A stretch of 64,000 nt of DNA, from positions 3,224,001 to 3,288,000 of the forward strand of contig NZ_CP030840.1 in the NCBI RefSeq assembly GCF_003330725.1, in the 5' to 3' direction. The notes beneath the pieces were generated by a model. The model worked only from the letters and a program-made list of their open reading frames with translations, was not told the origin of the DNA and ran no database searches. Both the position numbers and the translations under genes were made by a program. This document shows positions 43,816-54,496 of this stretch, piece after piece; the first letter of the stretch is position 1, and each line of letters opens with the position of its first letter. Source of the DNA: Acidisarcina polymorpha (lineage in GTDB: Bacteria > Acidobacteriota > Terriglobia > Terriglobales > Acidobacteriaceae).

Positions 43816-44661
43816 TTATTGTTGGAGCAGATTAGCAATACGTTCCGCCTCGCCTCTGCTGGCTGGAAGGAACACCATCATCGTGAGGTCCTGTCTTCCG
43901 TCTACTCCGAAGATGGAAACTTCGAAGTTGATTGTTCCAAGCACCGCATGGCGAAGCTCCTTCATGGCGTGAGCACTGTCCGACACATCGTTTTCTTGCC
44001 ACATTGCTTTGAACGCCGGGCTGGAGCGCGAAAGTTCATCCACCATTGCGGCCACCTCTGCCATTGCACCTGCCCGCGCCACGTCAGCACGAAAACCCGC
44101 AACAGCCATTCGTGCCGCAGCCTCCCAATCGGGATAGAGCGTCTGGGCATTCGGGTCAAGGAAAACCATTCGCAGTGTGTTACGCCCGTAGCCCGTCTCC
44201 TCTCCCATGTTTGGCCAGATGACCGCTGCTGCCTGGTTCCACGCGACGACATCCCAGGTCGCGGTCTTTATCAATGCCGGAGCGGGGCTGAGCTTATCCA
44301 ATACACGCTGGAGTCGTGGTTCGATGCCGTCGGGCTGCTTGTAATGGCTTTCCGGCGCTCTGCCCAGCCCGATCAGAAACAGATGCTCGCGCTCCGCATC
44401 AGTCAACAGCAGCGCCTTCGCCAGGTTGTCGAGCACTTCAGCCGACGGTGCTCCACCTCGGCCTTGCTCCAGACACATGTACCATGCCGAGCTGATGTTG
44501 GCTCGTTGAGCAACCTCTTCACGTCGCAAGCCGGGCGTTCTGCGGCGTGAAGACTTATATCCAAGAGACGCAGGATCGAGCTTAGCCCGCCGGTCTCTGA
44601 GGTATCGTCCGAGAGGGAGGCTGACCCTGTCAGCGGCATCTAGCGTGGTAGCTGTGTTCAT
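43816..44661 (-). CDS. XRE-type regulator with MmyB-like ligand domain
   Basis: A 281-residue regulator. The XRE helix-turn-helix lies at about residues 15-85 (TPGLRREEVAQRANISSAWY followed by MCLEQGRGGAPS), and the rest is a MmyB-like sensor domain (ATWDVVAWNQAAAVIWPNMG, TLRMVFLDPNAQTLYPDWEA). This architecture is frequent in regulators of adjacent SDR or NAD-epimerase enzymes. It is divergent from the NAD(P)-dependent epimerase-like gene at 44735, its probable target; the 73-bp gap contains a TACGATA half-site at 44683-44689. Confidence 0.88.
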   Translation of the reverse strand: MNTATTLDAADRVSLPLGRYLRDRRAKLDPASLGYKSSRRRTPGLRREEVAQRANISSAWYMCLEQGRGGAPSAEVLDNLAKALLLTDAEREHLFLIGLGRAPESHYKQPDGIEPRLQRVLDKLSPAPALIKTATWDVVAWNQAAAVIWPNMGEETGYGRNTLRMVFLDPNAQTLYPDWEAAARMAVAGFRADVARAGAMAEVAAMVDELSRSSPAFKAMWQENDVSDSAHAMKELRHAVLGTINFEVSIFGVDGRQDLTMMVFLPASRGEAERIANLLQQ

Positions 44662-44734
44662 AGGATAAACTGTCGTCTTTACTACGATAAAGGATTTAAC
44701 GATCATAGATCAAGGGTCGTGGAGGACCACAATC

Positions 44735-45624
44735 ATGCGCATATTTGTCACGGGAGCAACAGGATTCATCGGGACGGAGTTAGTAAAGGAACTCATCGAA
44801 GCTGGGCACAAGGTGCGCGGGCTGACGCGCAGCGACGCTGGCGCAGAACAGCTGAAAGCAGCCGGAGCCGAGATTCATCGCGGGGATATGCAGAACTTGG
44901 ACAGCCTTCGCAACGGAGCGACAAGCATGGATGCCGTAATCAACCTGGCGTTCGATCACGATATGTCCAACTTCGCGCGAAATGCGGAGAACGAGATGAA
45001 AGCAATCGAAGCGCTAGGTTCGGCTTTGGAGCCCGGGAAAGTCCTGCTGGTGACCTCCGGTGTCGCCATTACAAGTGGCGGTCCGGGCCCCACTTGCGGA
45101 TAGAGACGGATCCCGCGATCGACTCACCGGAGATCCCGCGCAAGGGGGAACAAACGGCGGGTACGGTCGCCGAGCACGGTATACGCGTAGGGGTATTACG
45201 CATGTCGCAGGTGCATGACGCGCAAAAGCAAGGGCTTGTTACCTTTCTGATTCAGATTGCGCGCGAGAAGGGCGTTTCGGCTTATGTGGGGGACGGCGGA
45301 TTCCGGTGGTCGGCGGTTCCCGTGAAGGACGCGGCGCATCTCTACCGTCTGGCGGTCGAGAAAACGGGGCCAGGCCTGTCCACCTACCACGCGGTGCAGG
45401 AAGAAGGCGTTTCGTTGCGGGAGATCGCGGAGACAATCGGCGCAGGACTCAAGGTACCGGTTGTTTCGATCCCTCCGGAGAAAGCTCAGGAGCACTTCGG
45501 AACATTCGCGCATTTCGCGACCTTGGACATGCCGGCTTCGAGCGAGTGGACGCGCAAGACTCTAGGATGGGATCCTACCGGGCCCGGCATCATTGAAGAC
45601 TTGAAGAAAATGAAATATTTCTGA
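44735..45624 (+). pseudogene. NAD(P)-dependent epimerase/dehydratase-like protein with one-base frameshift
   Basis: The two frames join into a 296-residue atypical SDR: MRIFVTGATGFIGTELVKEL with the Rossmann motif, VLLVTSGVAITSG, then after the shift ETDPAIDSPEIPRKGEQ, GIRVGVLRMSQVHDAQKQGL and TLGWDPTGPGIIEDL at the end. One base is missing near 45085-45100; with it the length is normal for the NmrA/epimerase-like family. The usual Tyr-x-x-x-Lys is replaced in this branch. The adjacent divergent XRE/MmyB regulator probably controls it. Confidence 0.8.
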
Positions 45625-46302
45625 GGTGCCCTCAGGAACATCAGCTCGCCATGATTTGGCTAAGGCGAGCATCAGAGATTTCGCTCTTAGGCTAAGTAAG
45701 CCGCATGGCGAGTACCAAATTGGAAAGGGTTTCCCGCTTCAGGCCGGGGCAATCGCAGGAGACCAATTCTCATTTAGCCGGAGCAGCCGTGATACTGGAA
45801 TGGTCCGTGTGCGCCGTGAAAGGCGTTTATCGGGTGCAAGTCCCGCCCGGGAGCTGGTTCGTTCCGCCCGGTAGCAATCGGAGCAGCGGCAGAGGTAACG
45901 AAGCTGCTGAAGCCTCCGGTGGAAGAGGGTCGTAAAGGCGACTCTGCAAGCGTGCAGGCCGTAACGTGAGTGAACGCTGAGCAAGCCTCGAAATCCATGA
46001 TGCAGGAGCCGACCCGCCGCGGACTTGGGGAAGGCCGATGAGGGGGAAGAGTATGAGCGAACAGCTTCCTTCAACCTGCCGGGGTAGTGGCGACGGCATG
46101 TAAGCAAAGGGGACTGAAGGCAACACGGGAAGCCCCAGCGGTGATTGTGGTTGGATCAACTGGCAGCTCGCGAGAGACAGGCCGGGCCGTTTGGGGTGGC
46201 GGAGAGGCCTGTAGTACCGATGAAGCCGGGTAATGCCGGTGGAGGGAAGAGGCCTCAGTTGAAGGCGAACGTAATAAACGACGAGGGACAACGGGATTGG
46301 TG

Positions 46303-47628
46303 ATGAACCTAACAACCCTGATAAGCGTTCAGAAGTTGCAGATGGCGTTACACGCAAAAGCGAAGGAATCGCCCTACTTTCGTTTCCACGCGTTGTACGA
46401 CAAGGTGTACCGCGCGGATGTTCTGGTGTATGCCTACAAACGCTGCAAAGCCAATGGCGGGGCAGCGGGAGTGGACAATCAGACATTTGAGGACATCGAG
46501 CAGTACGGTGTGGAGCGGAGGTTAGACGAACTGGCGCAAGAACTGAAAAGTCGAACGTATCAACCGCAGCCTGTGCGGCGGGTATACCTACCCAAGCCGG
46601 ATGGGAAGCAGAGGCCGTTAGGGATACCAACAATCTGGGATCGGGTTGTGCAGACGGCGGCAATGTTGGTGCTCGATCCAATCTTCGAGGCCGACTTGCA
46701 ACCTGAGCAGTATGCCTATCGGGCAGACCGCAGCGCATTGGACGCAGTGCGGCATGTCCACAAGCTGATCAACACTGGCCATAGAAGGATTGTAGATGCG
46801 GATCTCAGCAGCTACTTCGATAGCATTCCACATGCCGATCTTATGAGGTCGGTCGCTCGAAGGATCGTCGACGGAGCGATGTTGCATCTGATCAAGATGT
46901 GGCTGGAAGCTCCGGTTGAGGAAACCGATGAACGCGGGAATAAACGTCGGAGCCTGCGCAATCGGGACGAAGGTCGGGGCACTCCACAAGGAGCTCCGAT
47001 CAGCCCGTTGCTCAGCAATCTGTATATGCGCCGGTTTGTGCTCGGGTGGAAGGAACTTGGGCATGAGGCGCGTTGGGAAGCGTATATCGTGAACTACGCC
47101 GATGATCTTGTCATCTGCTGTCGGATGGGGGCGGAACAAGCTCTAGCCACAATGCGGAAGATGATGTCGAAGCTGAAGTTGACGGTGAACGACTCGAAGA
47201 CGCGGGTCTGCTCTGTGCCGGAAGAGAAGTTTGATTTTCTTGGATACACGTTTGGTCAATGCTACAGCCCCAAAACTGGACGGGCCTATCTTGGCACCGT
47301 TCCAGCGCGAAAGCGGGTGCAACGCATCTGCCGGGAGATACGCGAAATGACCGGACGGAGTACAACCTCGTTGGATCCAGCGACAATAGTGACGAAGCTC
47401 AATCGCACAATGTGCGGATGGGCGAACTACTTTTGTCTTGGGCCGGTCAGTACAGCCTATCGTGCTGTAGATGGTTACGCGACGATGAGGCTGCGTCTGT
47501 GGTTGCGAACGAAACATAAGGCCTCTGGACGTGCAAACGGGATGTTTCCGGATACATATCTTCATGGAGCCTTGGGTCTCGTTCGTCTGGACAAACGGAC
47601 ACGCAACTTTCCGTGGGCGAAAGCGTGA
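46303..47628 (+). CDS. ltrA: Group II intron reverse transcriptase/maturase
   Basis: A 441-residue intron-encoded protein. The reverse transcriptase domain has the RVYLPKPDGKQRPLGIPTI motif, VDADLSSYFDSIPHADL, GTPQGAPISPLLSNLYM and the catalytic YADD box (VNYADDLVICC). The maturase (GIIM) domain follows with TKLNRTMCGWANYF. No HNH endonuclease domain is present, as in several bacterial classes that use nascent strands for priming. It is intact, so the intron may be mobile. ATG at 46303 is preceded by in-frame TTG and GTG codons. Confidence 0.92.
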   Translation: MNLTTLISVQKLQMALHAKAKESPYFRFHALYDKVYRADVLVYAYKRCKANGGAAGVDNQTFEDIEQYGVERRLDELAQELKSRTYQPQPVRRVYLPKPDGKQRPLGIPTIWDRVVQTAAMLVLDPIFEADLQPEQYAYRADRSALDAVRHVHKLINTGHRRIVDADLSSYFDSIPHADLMRSVARRIVDGAMLHLIKMWLEAPVEETDERGNKRRSLRNRDEGRGTPQGAPISPLLSNLYMRRFVLGWKELGHEARWEAYIVNYADDLVICCRMGAEQALATMRKMMSKLKLTVNDSKTRVCSVPEEKFDFLGYTFGQCYSPKTGRAYLGTVPARKRVQRICREIREMTGRSTTSLDPATIVTKLNRTMCGWANYFCLGPVSTAYRAVDGYATMRLRLWLRTKHKASGRANGMFPDTYLHGALGLVRLDKRTRNFPWAKA

Positions 47629-47639
47629 GTCTTCTCCGA

Positions 47640-47672
47640 GAGCCGGATGCGGGAGATCCGCCTGTCCGGTTC
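47640..47672 (+). ncRNA. Group II intron domain V (catalytic hairpin)
   Basis: A 33-nt hairpin with the outer pairs GAGCCGG and CCGGTTC, the AGC triad and a GAGA-type loop closed by GCGG/CCGC. It lies just after the maturase stop, where domain V is expected. Part of the catalytic centre of splicing. Confidence 0.8.
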
Positions 47673-47836
47673 GATGAGCGGGATGTGGAAACGGAGCAAG
47701 GTGAACCTAGTGAGGCACCGGCAGACGAAAGAGCCGGAAACAGATAGGGATCACCTAAACCACCGCGCCACATCTCGACTCTACCGCCTTCCAAAGGCTT
47801 TTATGAAAAGCTAGGAGCCAGGAAAGGGGGGTTCTC

Positions 47837-48857
47837 ATGAAAGCACACGTTTGCGGTATCGATTTGGGTAAGACAGTCTTCACCTGATTGGGCTGAGCAA
47901 GGAAGGCCAGATCGTCATCAAGAAGCGCTTTAGCCGGAAGCAGCTGATCACCTTCACCGTGAACATGCCCTCCTGCTTGATCGGGATGGAAGCTTGTGCA
48001 GGTGCCCACTTTCTCGCACGAGTTCTCCAACAACAAGGCCACGAGGTGAAGCTCATGCCTGCCGAGTACGTGCGGCCCTTTGTAAAGTCGAACAAGAATG
48101 ACTATGTTGACGCTGAGGCGATTGCCGAAGCCGTGCAGCGGCCGACGATGCGCTTTGTCCCGATCAAAAGTGAAGCGCAGCTGGATCTCCAGGCTCTCCA
48201 CCGCGTGCGAGACCGCTAGATGGGTCGAAGGACAGCACTCATCACCAGGTCCGCGGATTTCTCATGGAACACGGCATTACGGTTCCCGCAGGGCCAGCTC
48301 ACCTGAAGAAACAGATTCCTTCTCTTCTCGAAGACGCTGCGAACCTTCTGTCGGCACGTATGCGAGCACTTCTTGTCGAACTCAGAGATGAATGGAAAAA
48401 GCTCGAAGAGCAAATCGAGGGAATCGATCAGGAGTTGGCCCAAACGGCAACGAAAGAAGACAACTGCCGGCGCCTCCTCACGATCCCGGGGATCGGGCCG
48501 CTGACCGCAACTGCACTGAGCGCTGCAATCGGTAATGGGACAGCGTTTCACCAGAGCCGAGATCTCGCGGCGTGGCTCGGCCTGGTTCCCCGTCAGCACT
48601 CGACCGGAGGGAAATCAAGGCTCCTGGGGATTAGCAAACGCGGCAATCCCTATCTAAGAAAACTCTTCATCCACGGCGGTCGTGCGGTAGTCGCGCGGGT
48701 CAACCGTGGCAACCACCAATTTGGCAGTTGGCTCACTCGCCTCGAGGCCCGATCCCCGCGCAATGTTGTCGTGGTTGCCATGGCAAACAAGCTTGCACGG
48801 ATTGCCTGGGCAGTACTGACGACAGGACATGTCTACTCTGCGGCTGCTTGCACGTAG
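47837..48857 (+). pseudogene. IS110-family transposase, broken
   Basis: Restoring two single bases gives a 340-residue IS110 transposase: KAHVCGIDLGKTVF (DEDD RuvC-like start), KNDYVDAEAIAEAVQRPTMR, RLLTIPGIGPLTATALSAAI, AAWLGLVPRQHSTGGKSRLL and GISKRGNPYLRKLFIHGGRA. Lesions are a missing C near 47880-47883, a TAG codon at 48217-48219 and a missing base near 48243-48246. The right end continues with the usual GATTGACATC-like sequence after the stop. IS110 elements insert without terminal repeats by a RuvC/Tnp enzyme. Confidence 0.85.
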
Positions 48858-49236
48858 AAAAGATTGACATCTCCTTAAAACGTCCACTTTGCACGAGATG
48901 ACGACTCAAGTTCTCACCAGGTTTGCACGCAGATTCGCCGATGGCAAAACAGGTCTCACCGGCCCACCTCGAACCTTAAGTACCCTACGGTCTGCTGCTA
49001 AGACCGTCCTGATAGTTAGGAGAAGGCGGGCGCGGATTCCATCATGGCTCGGAGCAGACACATCGCTCCATCAGAAGCCGAATAGATAGAAGCAGACCGC
49101 TCTTGTCATCCAACGATTTTTTGCTTGCAATCAGGCGACGGACCATGCATAGGGTACTAACGTTTAGCAGGATTGATCCGCGGGTGAATCATCTTAAGGG
49201 TTCATTGGACTTTTAGGTGGGTTAGAATACCGGGTC
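48858..49236. other. Right end of the IS110 copy and intergenic DNA
   Basis: About 380 bp without a supported gene. The first 200 bp or so are probably the non-coding right end of the IS110 element; the rest precedes the alpha/beta hydrolase and should hold its promoter. No dyad or hairpin of note. Confidence 0.45.
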
Positions 49237-50171
49237 ATGTCGCGCACGGACGAAGAACTGATCCTTCCTGATGGTCGACGACTCAGCTATGCGGAGTATG
49301 GCGATTCTAATGGCTTGCCAGTGCTTTACTTTCACGGCTCGCCCTCATCTTGTCTTGAACCTGCAATGTTTGGAGATGAACTGGCTGCAACCGGTCTCCG
49401 TATCATTGCGCCGGACCGACCGGGGATTGGCCGTTCTGACTGGCAAGCGTCCCGGACGTTTACCGATTGGGCGAAAGATACCGCTTACCTCGCTGATCAT
49501 TTAGGTTGGCAGCGCTTCGCTCTGCTGGGCAACTCTGGCGGTGGACCCTATGTTGCTGCCTGCGCGGCTTTGTTGCCTGAAAGAGTCACCGTTGCTGTCG
49601 TCGTTTCAGGAGCATGGCGAATGGATGCGACTGAGGTTAAAGCCAACCTCCCGTTTGTGAATCGGCTGTTCTGGATTATGGCGCGCCGCTTTCCTCCGGG
49701 TCTAAAACTGATGTTATCGACCATGCGGAATCAGAGTCAGAGACCGTCCCGAAACCCGAAACTGTTTCGCAGAGCGACCTGAAGAAGCTGCAAATGATGT
49801 TGCCTCCTCCAGACGTTGAAGCGCTTTCACTCCCGGGCCGTCTCAAGGCAACGTCCGCTAGTGTTGCAGAAGCCTTGCGCCAAGGGACAACTGGGGCTGC
49901 TTGGGACGCACGTATGTTCGTTCGCCCCTTCGGTTTCGACCACACCAGCATTCGTGTGCCGTTTCGGGCGTTGCATGGTGCATTGGATCGTAGTGTGCCG
50001 GTGGCTCTGGTGAAGGCATACATCGCTGAAATTCCCGGGGCTGCGCTAAGGATATGGCCCAACGACGGACACGTGTCTGCTCCATGCAACCACATCGCTG
50101 AAATTGCCGATGCCCTCAAAGATAGCTCGTCGGATTGGGGCGATTTTCACCCGTCGCAGAATCTGTCCTGA
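49237..50171 (+). pseudogene. Alpha/beta hydrolase with one-base frameshift
   Basis: Restoring one base around 49705-49715 gives a 311-residue alpha/beta hydrolase. The oxyanion segment is VLYFHGSPSSC, then APDRPGIGRSDW, the nucleophile elbow is LLGNSGGGPYVAA (Ser), the acid is in ALHGALDRSVPV and the catalytic His in PNDGHVSAPCNH. The middle helical cap is only readable in the second frame (ESETVPKPETVSQSDLKKLQ). Length is normal for the family. Lies between the IS110 and IS66 remnants. May be a sequencing error. Confidence 0.8.
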
Positions 50172-50221
50172 TAAATGGGATGAGCGGTATAGTATCCGGC
50201 TCACCACGCTGAGGTCAGTCC

Positions 50222-50724
50222 TCAGGATCGTGGTGAATGCTGTGCTGCGCATAGCGGTTCCTTCGAACAGCTCATGAGCTCGGGCGTAAGCACCTCGCGC
50301 AGTGCGTTCAAAGCGTCGGCTTCTAGGTGCGGCCGATACCCCTGTACACAATCCCACGAGCTGGAGTCGCGCTCGAAGACTTCGACAACTGACTGCACCT
50401 CCGCCTGCGCGGTTGCGCTCTCTTCGAGTTCAAGCTCAAACTGTTCTAACCGGATGATGATCTTTCGCTTTTCGTCCCAAAGATCATGTGTCGGAACTTA
50501 TCGACCATAAGCTTGAGGTGTTCGATGTGTTCGCTACGCGAACGCAACCCATCGGCTTGTTGAGAGAGCATGTGGCGATGTGCATCAAATTCAGCTTCGA
50601 GCAATCGAAGCTCTAGATCACGCGCTTTGATCAGGGCTGTGAGCGTTGCCTGATGTTCAAGGACCAAAGCCACTAATCGCTCGCGATCCAGACTATCGAG
50701 ATCACCAACGGAGGGCTGATCCAT
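50222..50724 (-). pseudogene. IS66-family transposase (TnpC) N-terminal remnant
   Basis: The N terminus RLVALVLEHQATLTALIKAR with a coiled-coil and the block HLKLMVDKFRHMIFGTKSE is the classic start of IS66 TnpC. A base is missing from an A run near 50463; in the next frame the protein continues (IIIRLEQFELELEESATAQA) to about residue 165. The zinc-binding and catalytic regions of the roughly 500-residue protein are gone. Confidence 0.75.
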
Positions 50725-50798
50725 GTGCGAAGTATGCCATCACGAATGCGAAATGCATCCAGAAAAGGCGCATGAACACAGGAGAATCAGCATAATCA

Positions 50799-51116
50799 TC
50801 ACATTGCAATTTCGGGTGTCCATGTCCTCTCCACTCTTCTCCAATCGATGCCTTCAAGCAGCATCGACAACTGCGCGCGTGAGGGTGAAACAGTGCCACT
50901 GCGGGCCTTCGGCCACACAAAGCTTCCCTTCTCCAGACGCTTGGCGAGAAGACGCAAACCGTCGCCATCAAACCGCAGGCATTTGACGATGTCGCCTCCC
51001 CGACCGCGGAAAATAAAGACGTGACCTGAGTACGGCTGCTGCTCCAACACAGTCTGCAAATGCGCACTCAGCCCGGGAAAGCCGCGGCGCATACCGGTCA
51101 CGCCTGTGCCAGCCAT
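50799..51116 (-). pseudogene. IS66-family TnpB, N-terminally truncated
   Basis: A 105-residue frame covers nearly all of IS66 TnpB (Orf2): TGVTGMRRGFPGLSAHLQTV, SGHVFIFRGRGGDIVKCLRF, LAKRLEKGSFVWP and SRAQLSMLLEGIDWRRVE. The first 8-12 residues of the family are missing because the 157-bp inverted-repeat element begins 7 bp upstream. TnpB is an accessory protein of IS66 transposition. Confidence 0.8.
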
Positions 51117-51122
51117 ATCCTA

Positions 51123-51279
51123 GGTAGTGTCCTAATTTGATTTGGTCATTCTTTCCCATATTCTGCGTATAGTCTGCGATACCAAAACTCCCATGCTGAA
51201 CCACAAGGCCGCATCTGCCAGAGAATGTCTGCAAGGTTGCATAAATCACGCCTCCACGAATCCAAATTAGGACACTACC
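51123..51279. mobile_element. 157-bp MITE-like element with 17-bp terminal inverted repeats
   Basis: GGTAGTGTCCTAATTTG at 51123-51139 is repeated in perfect inverted orientation as its complement at 51263-51279. The interior has no open frame of note. It interrupts the upstream edge of the IS66 TnpB gene. No target-site duplication is evident. It could be a MITE or the fused ends of an insertion sequence of unidentified family. Confidence 0.65.
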
Positions 51280-51406
51280 GTTTCCCGAGCAAGCTGGACA
51301 GGGTGGGGTTTGAGAGTGTAAGACGAAAATCGAATCTTAGACTTTCCTACTGTTTTAGTAATGCGGCAAAGGTCTTCCGCTTTTTGTCGCGCTTGCTGAG
51401 CTCGCT

Positions 51407-53800
51407 CTATTGGGTAGGCCAGGTCCAGTTGGTGATCTCTGGTTTATCGATGCCCTCGCTGTACGCGTGACTCAGGCTCTCAGTGATCTGATCACGCAGC
51501 CATTCCTTCACCGAAGCACCGGTCTTCTGTAGCTCGGGAACGCGATCGATCACATCCATACACAGGTGGAAGCGATCGATAGTATTCAGAATTGCCAGTT
51601 CCATGGGCGTGTCAATGTTGCCTTTTTCGCGATAGCCATGCACGTGCATATTCTCGTGGTTTCGACGTTTGTAGCAGAGCTTGTGTATAAGTGTCGGATA
51701 GCCATGGAAGTTGAAGATAACGGGCTTATCAACCGTAAAGAGCGTGTCGAAGTCGGCGTCGGTCAATCCATGAGGATGTGCGGCAGCAGGCATCAGCTTG
51801 AAGAGGTCCACAACATTCACAAAACGTACCTTCAAATCCGGGAACTTGTCGCGGAGGATCGCTGCTGCAGCCACGGCTTCCATCGTTGGAATATCGCCCG
51901 CGCACGCAAGCACCACATCTGGCTCGACACCTTTATCGGTGCTCGCCCAGTCCCAGAGGCCTATTCCCTTGGTGCAGTGCTTTACTGCGGCCTCCATGTC
52001 GAGAAAGACAAGGTGGGGTTGCTTGTCGGCCACAATCACATTAACGTAATCCCGCGAACGCAAACAGTGGTCTGCCACCGAAAGCAGACAGTTTGCATCG
52101 GGTGGAAGGTAGATTCCCGTGACCTCAGGACTTTTGTTGGTAACGACGTCAAGAAAGCCGGGATCCTGGTGTGAAAAGCCGTTGTGATCCTGGCGCCAGA
52201 CCAAAGAGCTGATGAGTAAATTGACGGAGGGCACAGAGGCGCGCCAGCCGAGTTCCTTCTTCGATTTCTCCAACCATTTTGCGTGTTGGTTGAACATGGA
52301 ATCGATAATGTGGATGAAGGCTTCGTAGGAATTAAGGAGGCCGTGGCGGCCGGTCAGCGTATATCCCTCGAGGCACCCCTCAAGTGTGTGCTCGGATAGC
52401 ATCTCCATCACACGGCCATCCAGTGCAATCTCCGTACCGTCCACATCCTCCGGCAAATAGGTCTCTAGCCAAACCTTCTTCGAGGCGGCATAGACACCGT
52501 CGAGCTTGTTCGAGGCGGTCTCATCTGGTCCAAAAACTCGGAAGTTTGTCATGTTGCGTCTCATGACCTCGCAAAGGAAGGTCGCGAGTGTGCCCGTGGG
52601 AGATTCGTACGTTGCTGCTGGCGACGCGATTTGAACTCCATAGTTCTCGAAAGACGGGAGGTCCAACGGCTGCATAAGGTTACCGCCGTTCGCGTGCGGA
52701 TTGGCGCTGATGCGGCGATCTCCTTTCGGAGCCATTGCTTGCAGTTCCGGAATCAGCGTGCCGCCTTCGTCGAACAGTTCTTCCGGCCTGTAACTGCGTA
52801 ACCAGCCTTCCACCAAGGCCAGCGATGTGGGATCAGTTTGTGGATCGAGCACTGGGACCTGATGAGCGCGCCAGAAATTTTCAACTTTATGACCGTGTAC
52901 TTTTTTCGGTCCGGTCCAGCCCTTGGGAGAACGTAGCACGATCATGGGCCAGCGAGGTCGTTCCACGTGCGTGGCTCCCGCCTTACGTGCCTTGCTTTGG
53001 ATCTCGCGGATGGCGAGAACGCACTCTTCCATTACCGCTGCCATAGCTTGATGCATCTCCATGGGATCTGAACCCTCGACAAAGTGCGGCACGTAGCCGA
53101 AACCTAAGAAGGTATGCTCCAGTTCTTCGTCGCTCATGCGTCCAAGAATGGTGGGGTTCGCAATCTTATACCCATTCAGATGAAGGATCGGCAGCACGGC
53201 GCCGTCGCGAGCGGGATTGAGGAATTTATTGCCGTGCCACGATGTCGCCAAGGGACCGGTCTCCGCCTCGCCATCTCCTACCATCACAGCTACGATCAGG
53301 TCCGGGTTGTCAAACGCCGCCCCGAAGCCATGCGAAAGACTGTAGCCGAGCTCACCACCCTCGTGAATAGAGCCCGGGGTCTCCGGCGTGCAATGGCTGC
53401 CGAGGGCTCCTGGAAAACTGAACATCTGAAATAGCCGAAGCATACCGGCTTCGTTATAACTGCGATCCGGATAAATCTCCGAGTAGTGTCCTTCGAGAAA
53501 TCCGTTGGCGAGAGTAGCCGGGGCTCCGTGGCCTGGGCCGGCAATGTACAACACGCTGAGATCGTATTTCTTTATGAGCCGGTTCAAGTGGACCCAGGTG
53601 AAGGATTGTCCCGGATCGGAACCCCAATGGCCCAACAGTCGCCGTTTGATGTGTTCCGGCCGCAGCGGCTCACGCAGTAAGGGATTAGCCCGAAGATAAA
53701 TCATGCCCGCCGACATGTAGTTGCAAGCTCGCCAGTAGGCGTCCATCTTGCGGATTTCGTCGGGATCGAGGGGATGTAGGTTCTGCGAATTGGCCACCAT
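51407..53800 (-). CDS. xfp: Xylulose-5-phosphate/fructose-6-phosphate phosphoketolase
   Basis: A 797-residue TPP enzyme, the normal length for Xfp. It has the opening [15 protein letters not shown], the [17 protein letters not shown] motif, the TPP-binding block [30 protein letters not shown], and the C-terminal transketolase-like region with [11 protein letters not shown] and [15 protein letters not shown]. It cleaves xylulose 5-phosphate or fructose 6-phosphate with phosphate to acetyl phosphate plus a shorter sugar phosphate. No acetate kinase is nearby. It is divergent from the Dps gene. The ATG at 53798-53800 lacks a clear ribosome-binding site. Confidence 0.95.
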   Translation of the reverse strand: MVANSQNLHPLDPDEIRKMDAYWRACNYMSAGMIYLRANPLLREPLRPEHIKRRLLGHWGSDPGQSFTWVHLNRLIKKYDLSVLYIAGPGHGAPATLANGFLEGHYSEIYPDRSYNEAGMLRLFQMFSFPGALGSHCTPETPGSIHEGGELGYSLSHGFGAAFDNPDLIVAVMVGDGEAETGPLATSWHGNKFLNPARDGAVLPILHLNGYKIANPTILGRMSDEELEHTFLGFGYVPHFVEGSDPMEMHQAMAAVMEECVLAIREIQSKARKAGATHVERPRWPMIVLRSPKGWTGPKKVHGHKVENFWRAHQVPVLDPQTDPTSLALVEGWLRSYRPEELFDEGGTLIPELQAMAPKGDRRISANPHANGGNLMQPLDLPSFENYGVQIASPAATYESPTGTLATFLCEVMRRNMTNFRVFGPDETASNKLDGVYAASKKVWLETYLPEDVDGTEIALDGRVMEMLSEHTLEGCLEGYTLTGRHGLLNSYEAFIHIIDSMFNQHAKWLEKSKKELGWRASVPSVNLLISSLVWRQDHNGFSHQDPGFLDVVTNKSPEVTGIYLPPDANCLLSVADHCLRSRDYVNVIVADKQPHLVFLDMEAAVKHCTKGIGLWDWASTDKGVEPDVVLACAGDIPTMEAVAAAAILRDKFPDLKVRFVNVVDLFKLMPAAAHPHGLTDADFDTLFTVDKPVIFNFHGYPTLIHKLCYKRRNHENMHVHGYREKGNIDTPMELAILNTIDRFHLCMDVIDRVPELQKTGASVKEWLRDQITESLSHAYSEGIDKPEITNWTWPTQ

Positions 53801-53917
53801 TCGGCAAGACTAAGTGAAGCGCAGCTATCAAGCAAGAACGAAGCAACCCGCTCACACATAAATGTACTCAAAATTACTATTATCGTGTTCAGACGGACGA
53901 GGAGACGAGGAACCCTT

Positions 53918-54496
53918 ATGCCCACATTGACGAGTAAGGAACAGCGACTCAACACGAACGGAGCCAAGAAGACTGTGGTCCCAACATCGTTTCCAGCACC
54001 AGCGAACCTAGCGACACCGACAGACCTCACCCCCGATGATGTGAGCGCAGTCACAGCAGCAGTGAATCCGCTGATTGCTGACTCTTTCGCGCTCTATACA
54101 AAAACAAAGAATTTCCACTGGCATCTGTCTGGTGTCCATTTTCGCGACTTCCATCTTCTTTTCGACACGCAGGCTGACGAGATTCTGGAATCCATCGACA
54201 TCCTGGCGGAGCGGGTTCGTCGGATCGGTGGCACGACGATTCGCAGCATTACCCATGTAAGCCAGTTGCAGACAATTCAAGATGACAATGACGACTTCGT
54301 CGAGCCTTTGACTATGATTCAACGGCTGCGGGACGATAACCGTCATATCGCGCAGATGCAACGCGCGGCCATAAAGGTGTGTAACGACCACAATGATTCA
54401 GCAACCAGCAATCAGCTTGAATCGATTTTGGATGAAACAGAGAAGCGCACCTGGTTCCTGTATGAGATTAGCTTGGGTGCCGTAGGCGGAGTTTAG
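53918..54496 (+). CDS. Dps-family ferritin-like DNA-protection protein
   Basis: A 192-residue member of the Dps/ferritin superfamily. After a 45-residue polar tail, the first helix region contains the intersubunit ferroxidase pattern KNFHWHLSGVHFRDFHLLFD followed by TQADEILESIDILAER, giving His, Asp and Glu ligands. The C-terminal helices have HNDSATSNQLESILDETEKR and WFLYEISLG. It stores iron using peroxide and shields DNA in stress. GAGGAA lies about 7 nt before the ATG at 53918, chosen over an earlier in-frame start. Divergent from the phosphoketolase gene. Confidence 0.9.
   Translation: MPTLTSKEQRLNTNGAKKTVVPTSFPAPANLATPTDLTPDDVSAVTAAVNPLIADSFALYTKTKNFHWHLSGVHFRDFHLLFDTQADEILESIDILAERVRRIGGTTIRSITHVSQLQTIQDDNDDFVEPLTMIQRLRDDNRHIAQMQRAAIKVCNDHNDSATSNQLESILDETEKRTWFLYEISLGAVGGV

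Larger units (their letters stand above)
45809..47784 (+). mobile_element. Group II intron
   Basis: The 5' end is placed at GTGCG (45809), matching the GUGYG consensus. An intron-encoded protein occupies the domain IV position. Domain V is a 33-nt hairpin at 47640-47672 (GAGCCGG ... CCGGTTC, GCGG-GAGA loop). GATGTGG at 47682-47688 pairs with CCACATC at 47768-47774, giving a long domain VI; the sequence CTCTAC ending at 47784 suits a 3' end. The next bases lead directly into the IS110 gene, so the intron sits in the left end of that element. Boundaries are approximate, particularly on the right. Confidence 0.8.

Noticed and set aside
44668-44689. Possible sixth TATCGTA operator before the XRE gene
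   Set aside because: Only the right half-site TACGATA is present; the left arm at N8 spacing does not match.
45827-46738. Open frame of 303 codons on the minus strand
   Set aside because: It covers intron RNA domains and the start of the maturase gene in antisense, with proline and arginine excess and no family match.
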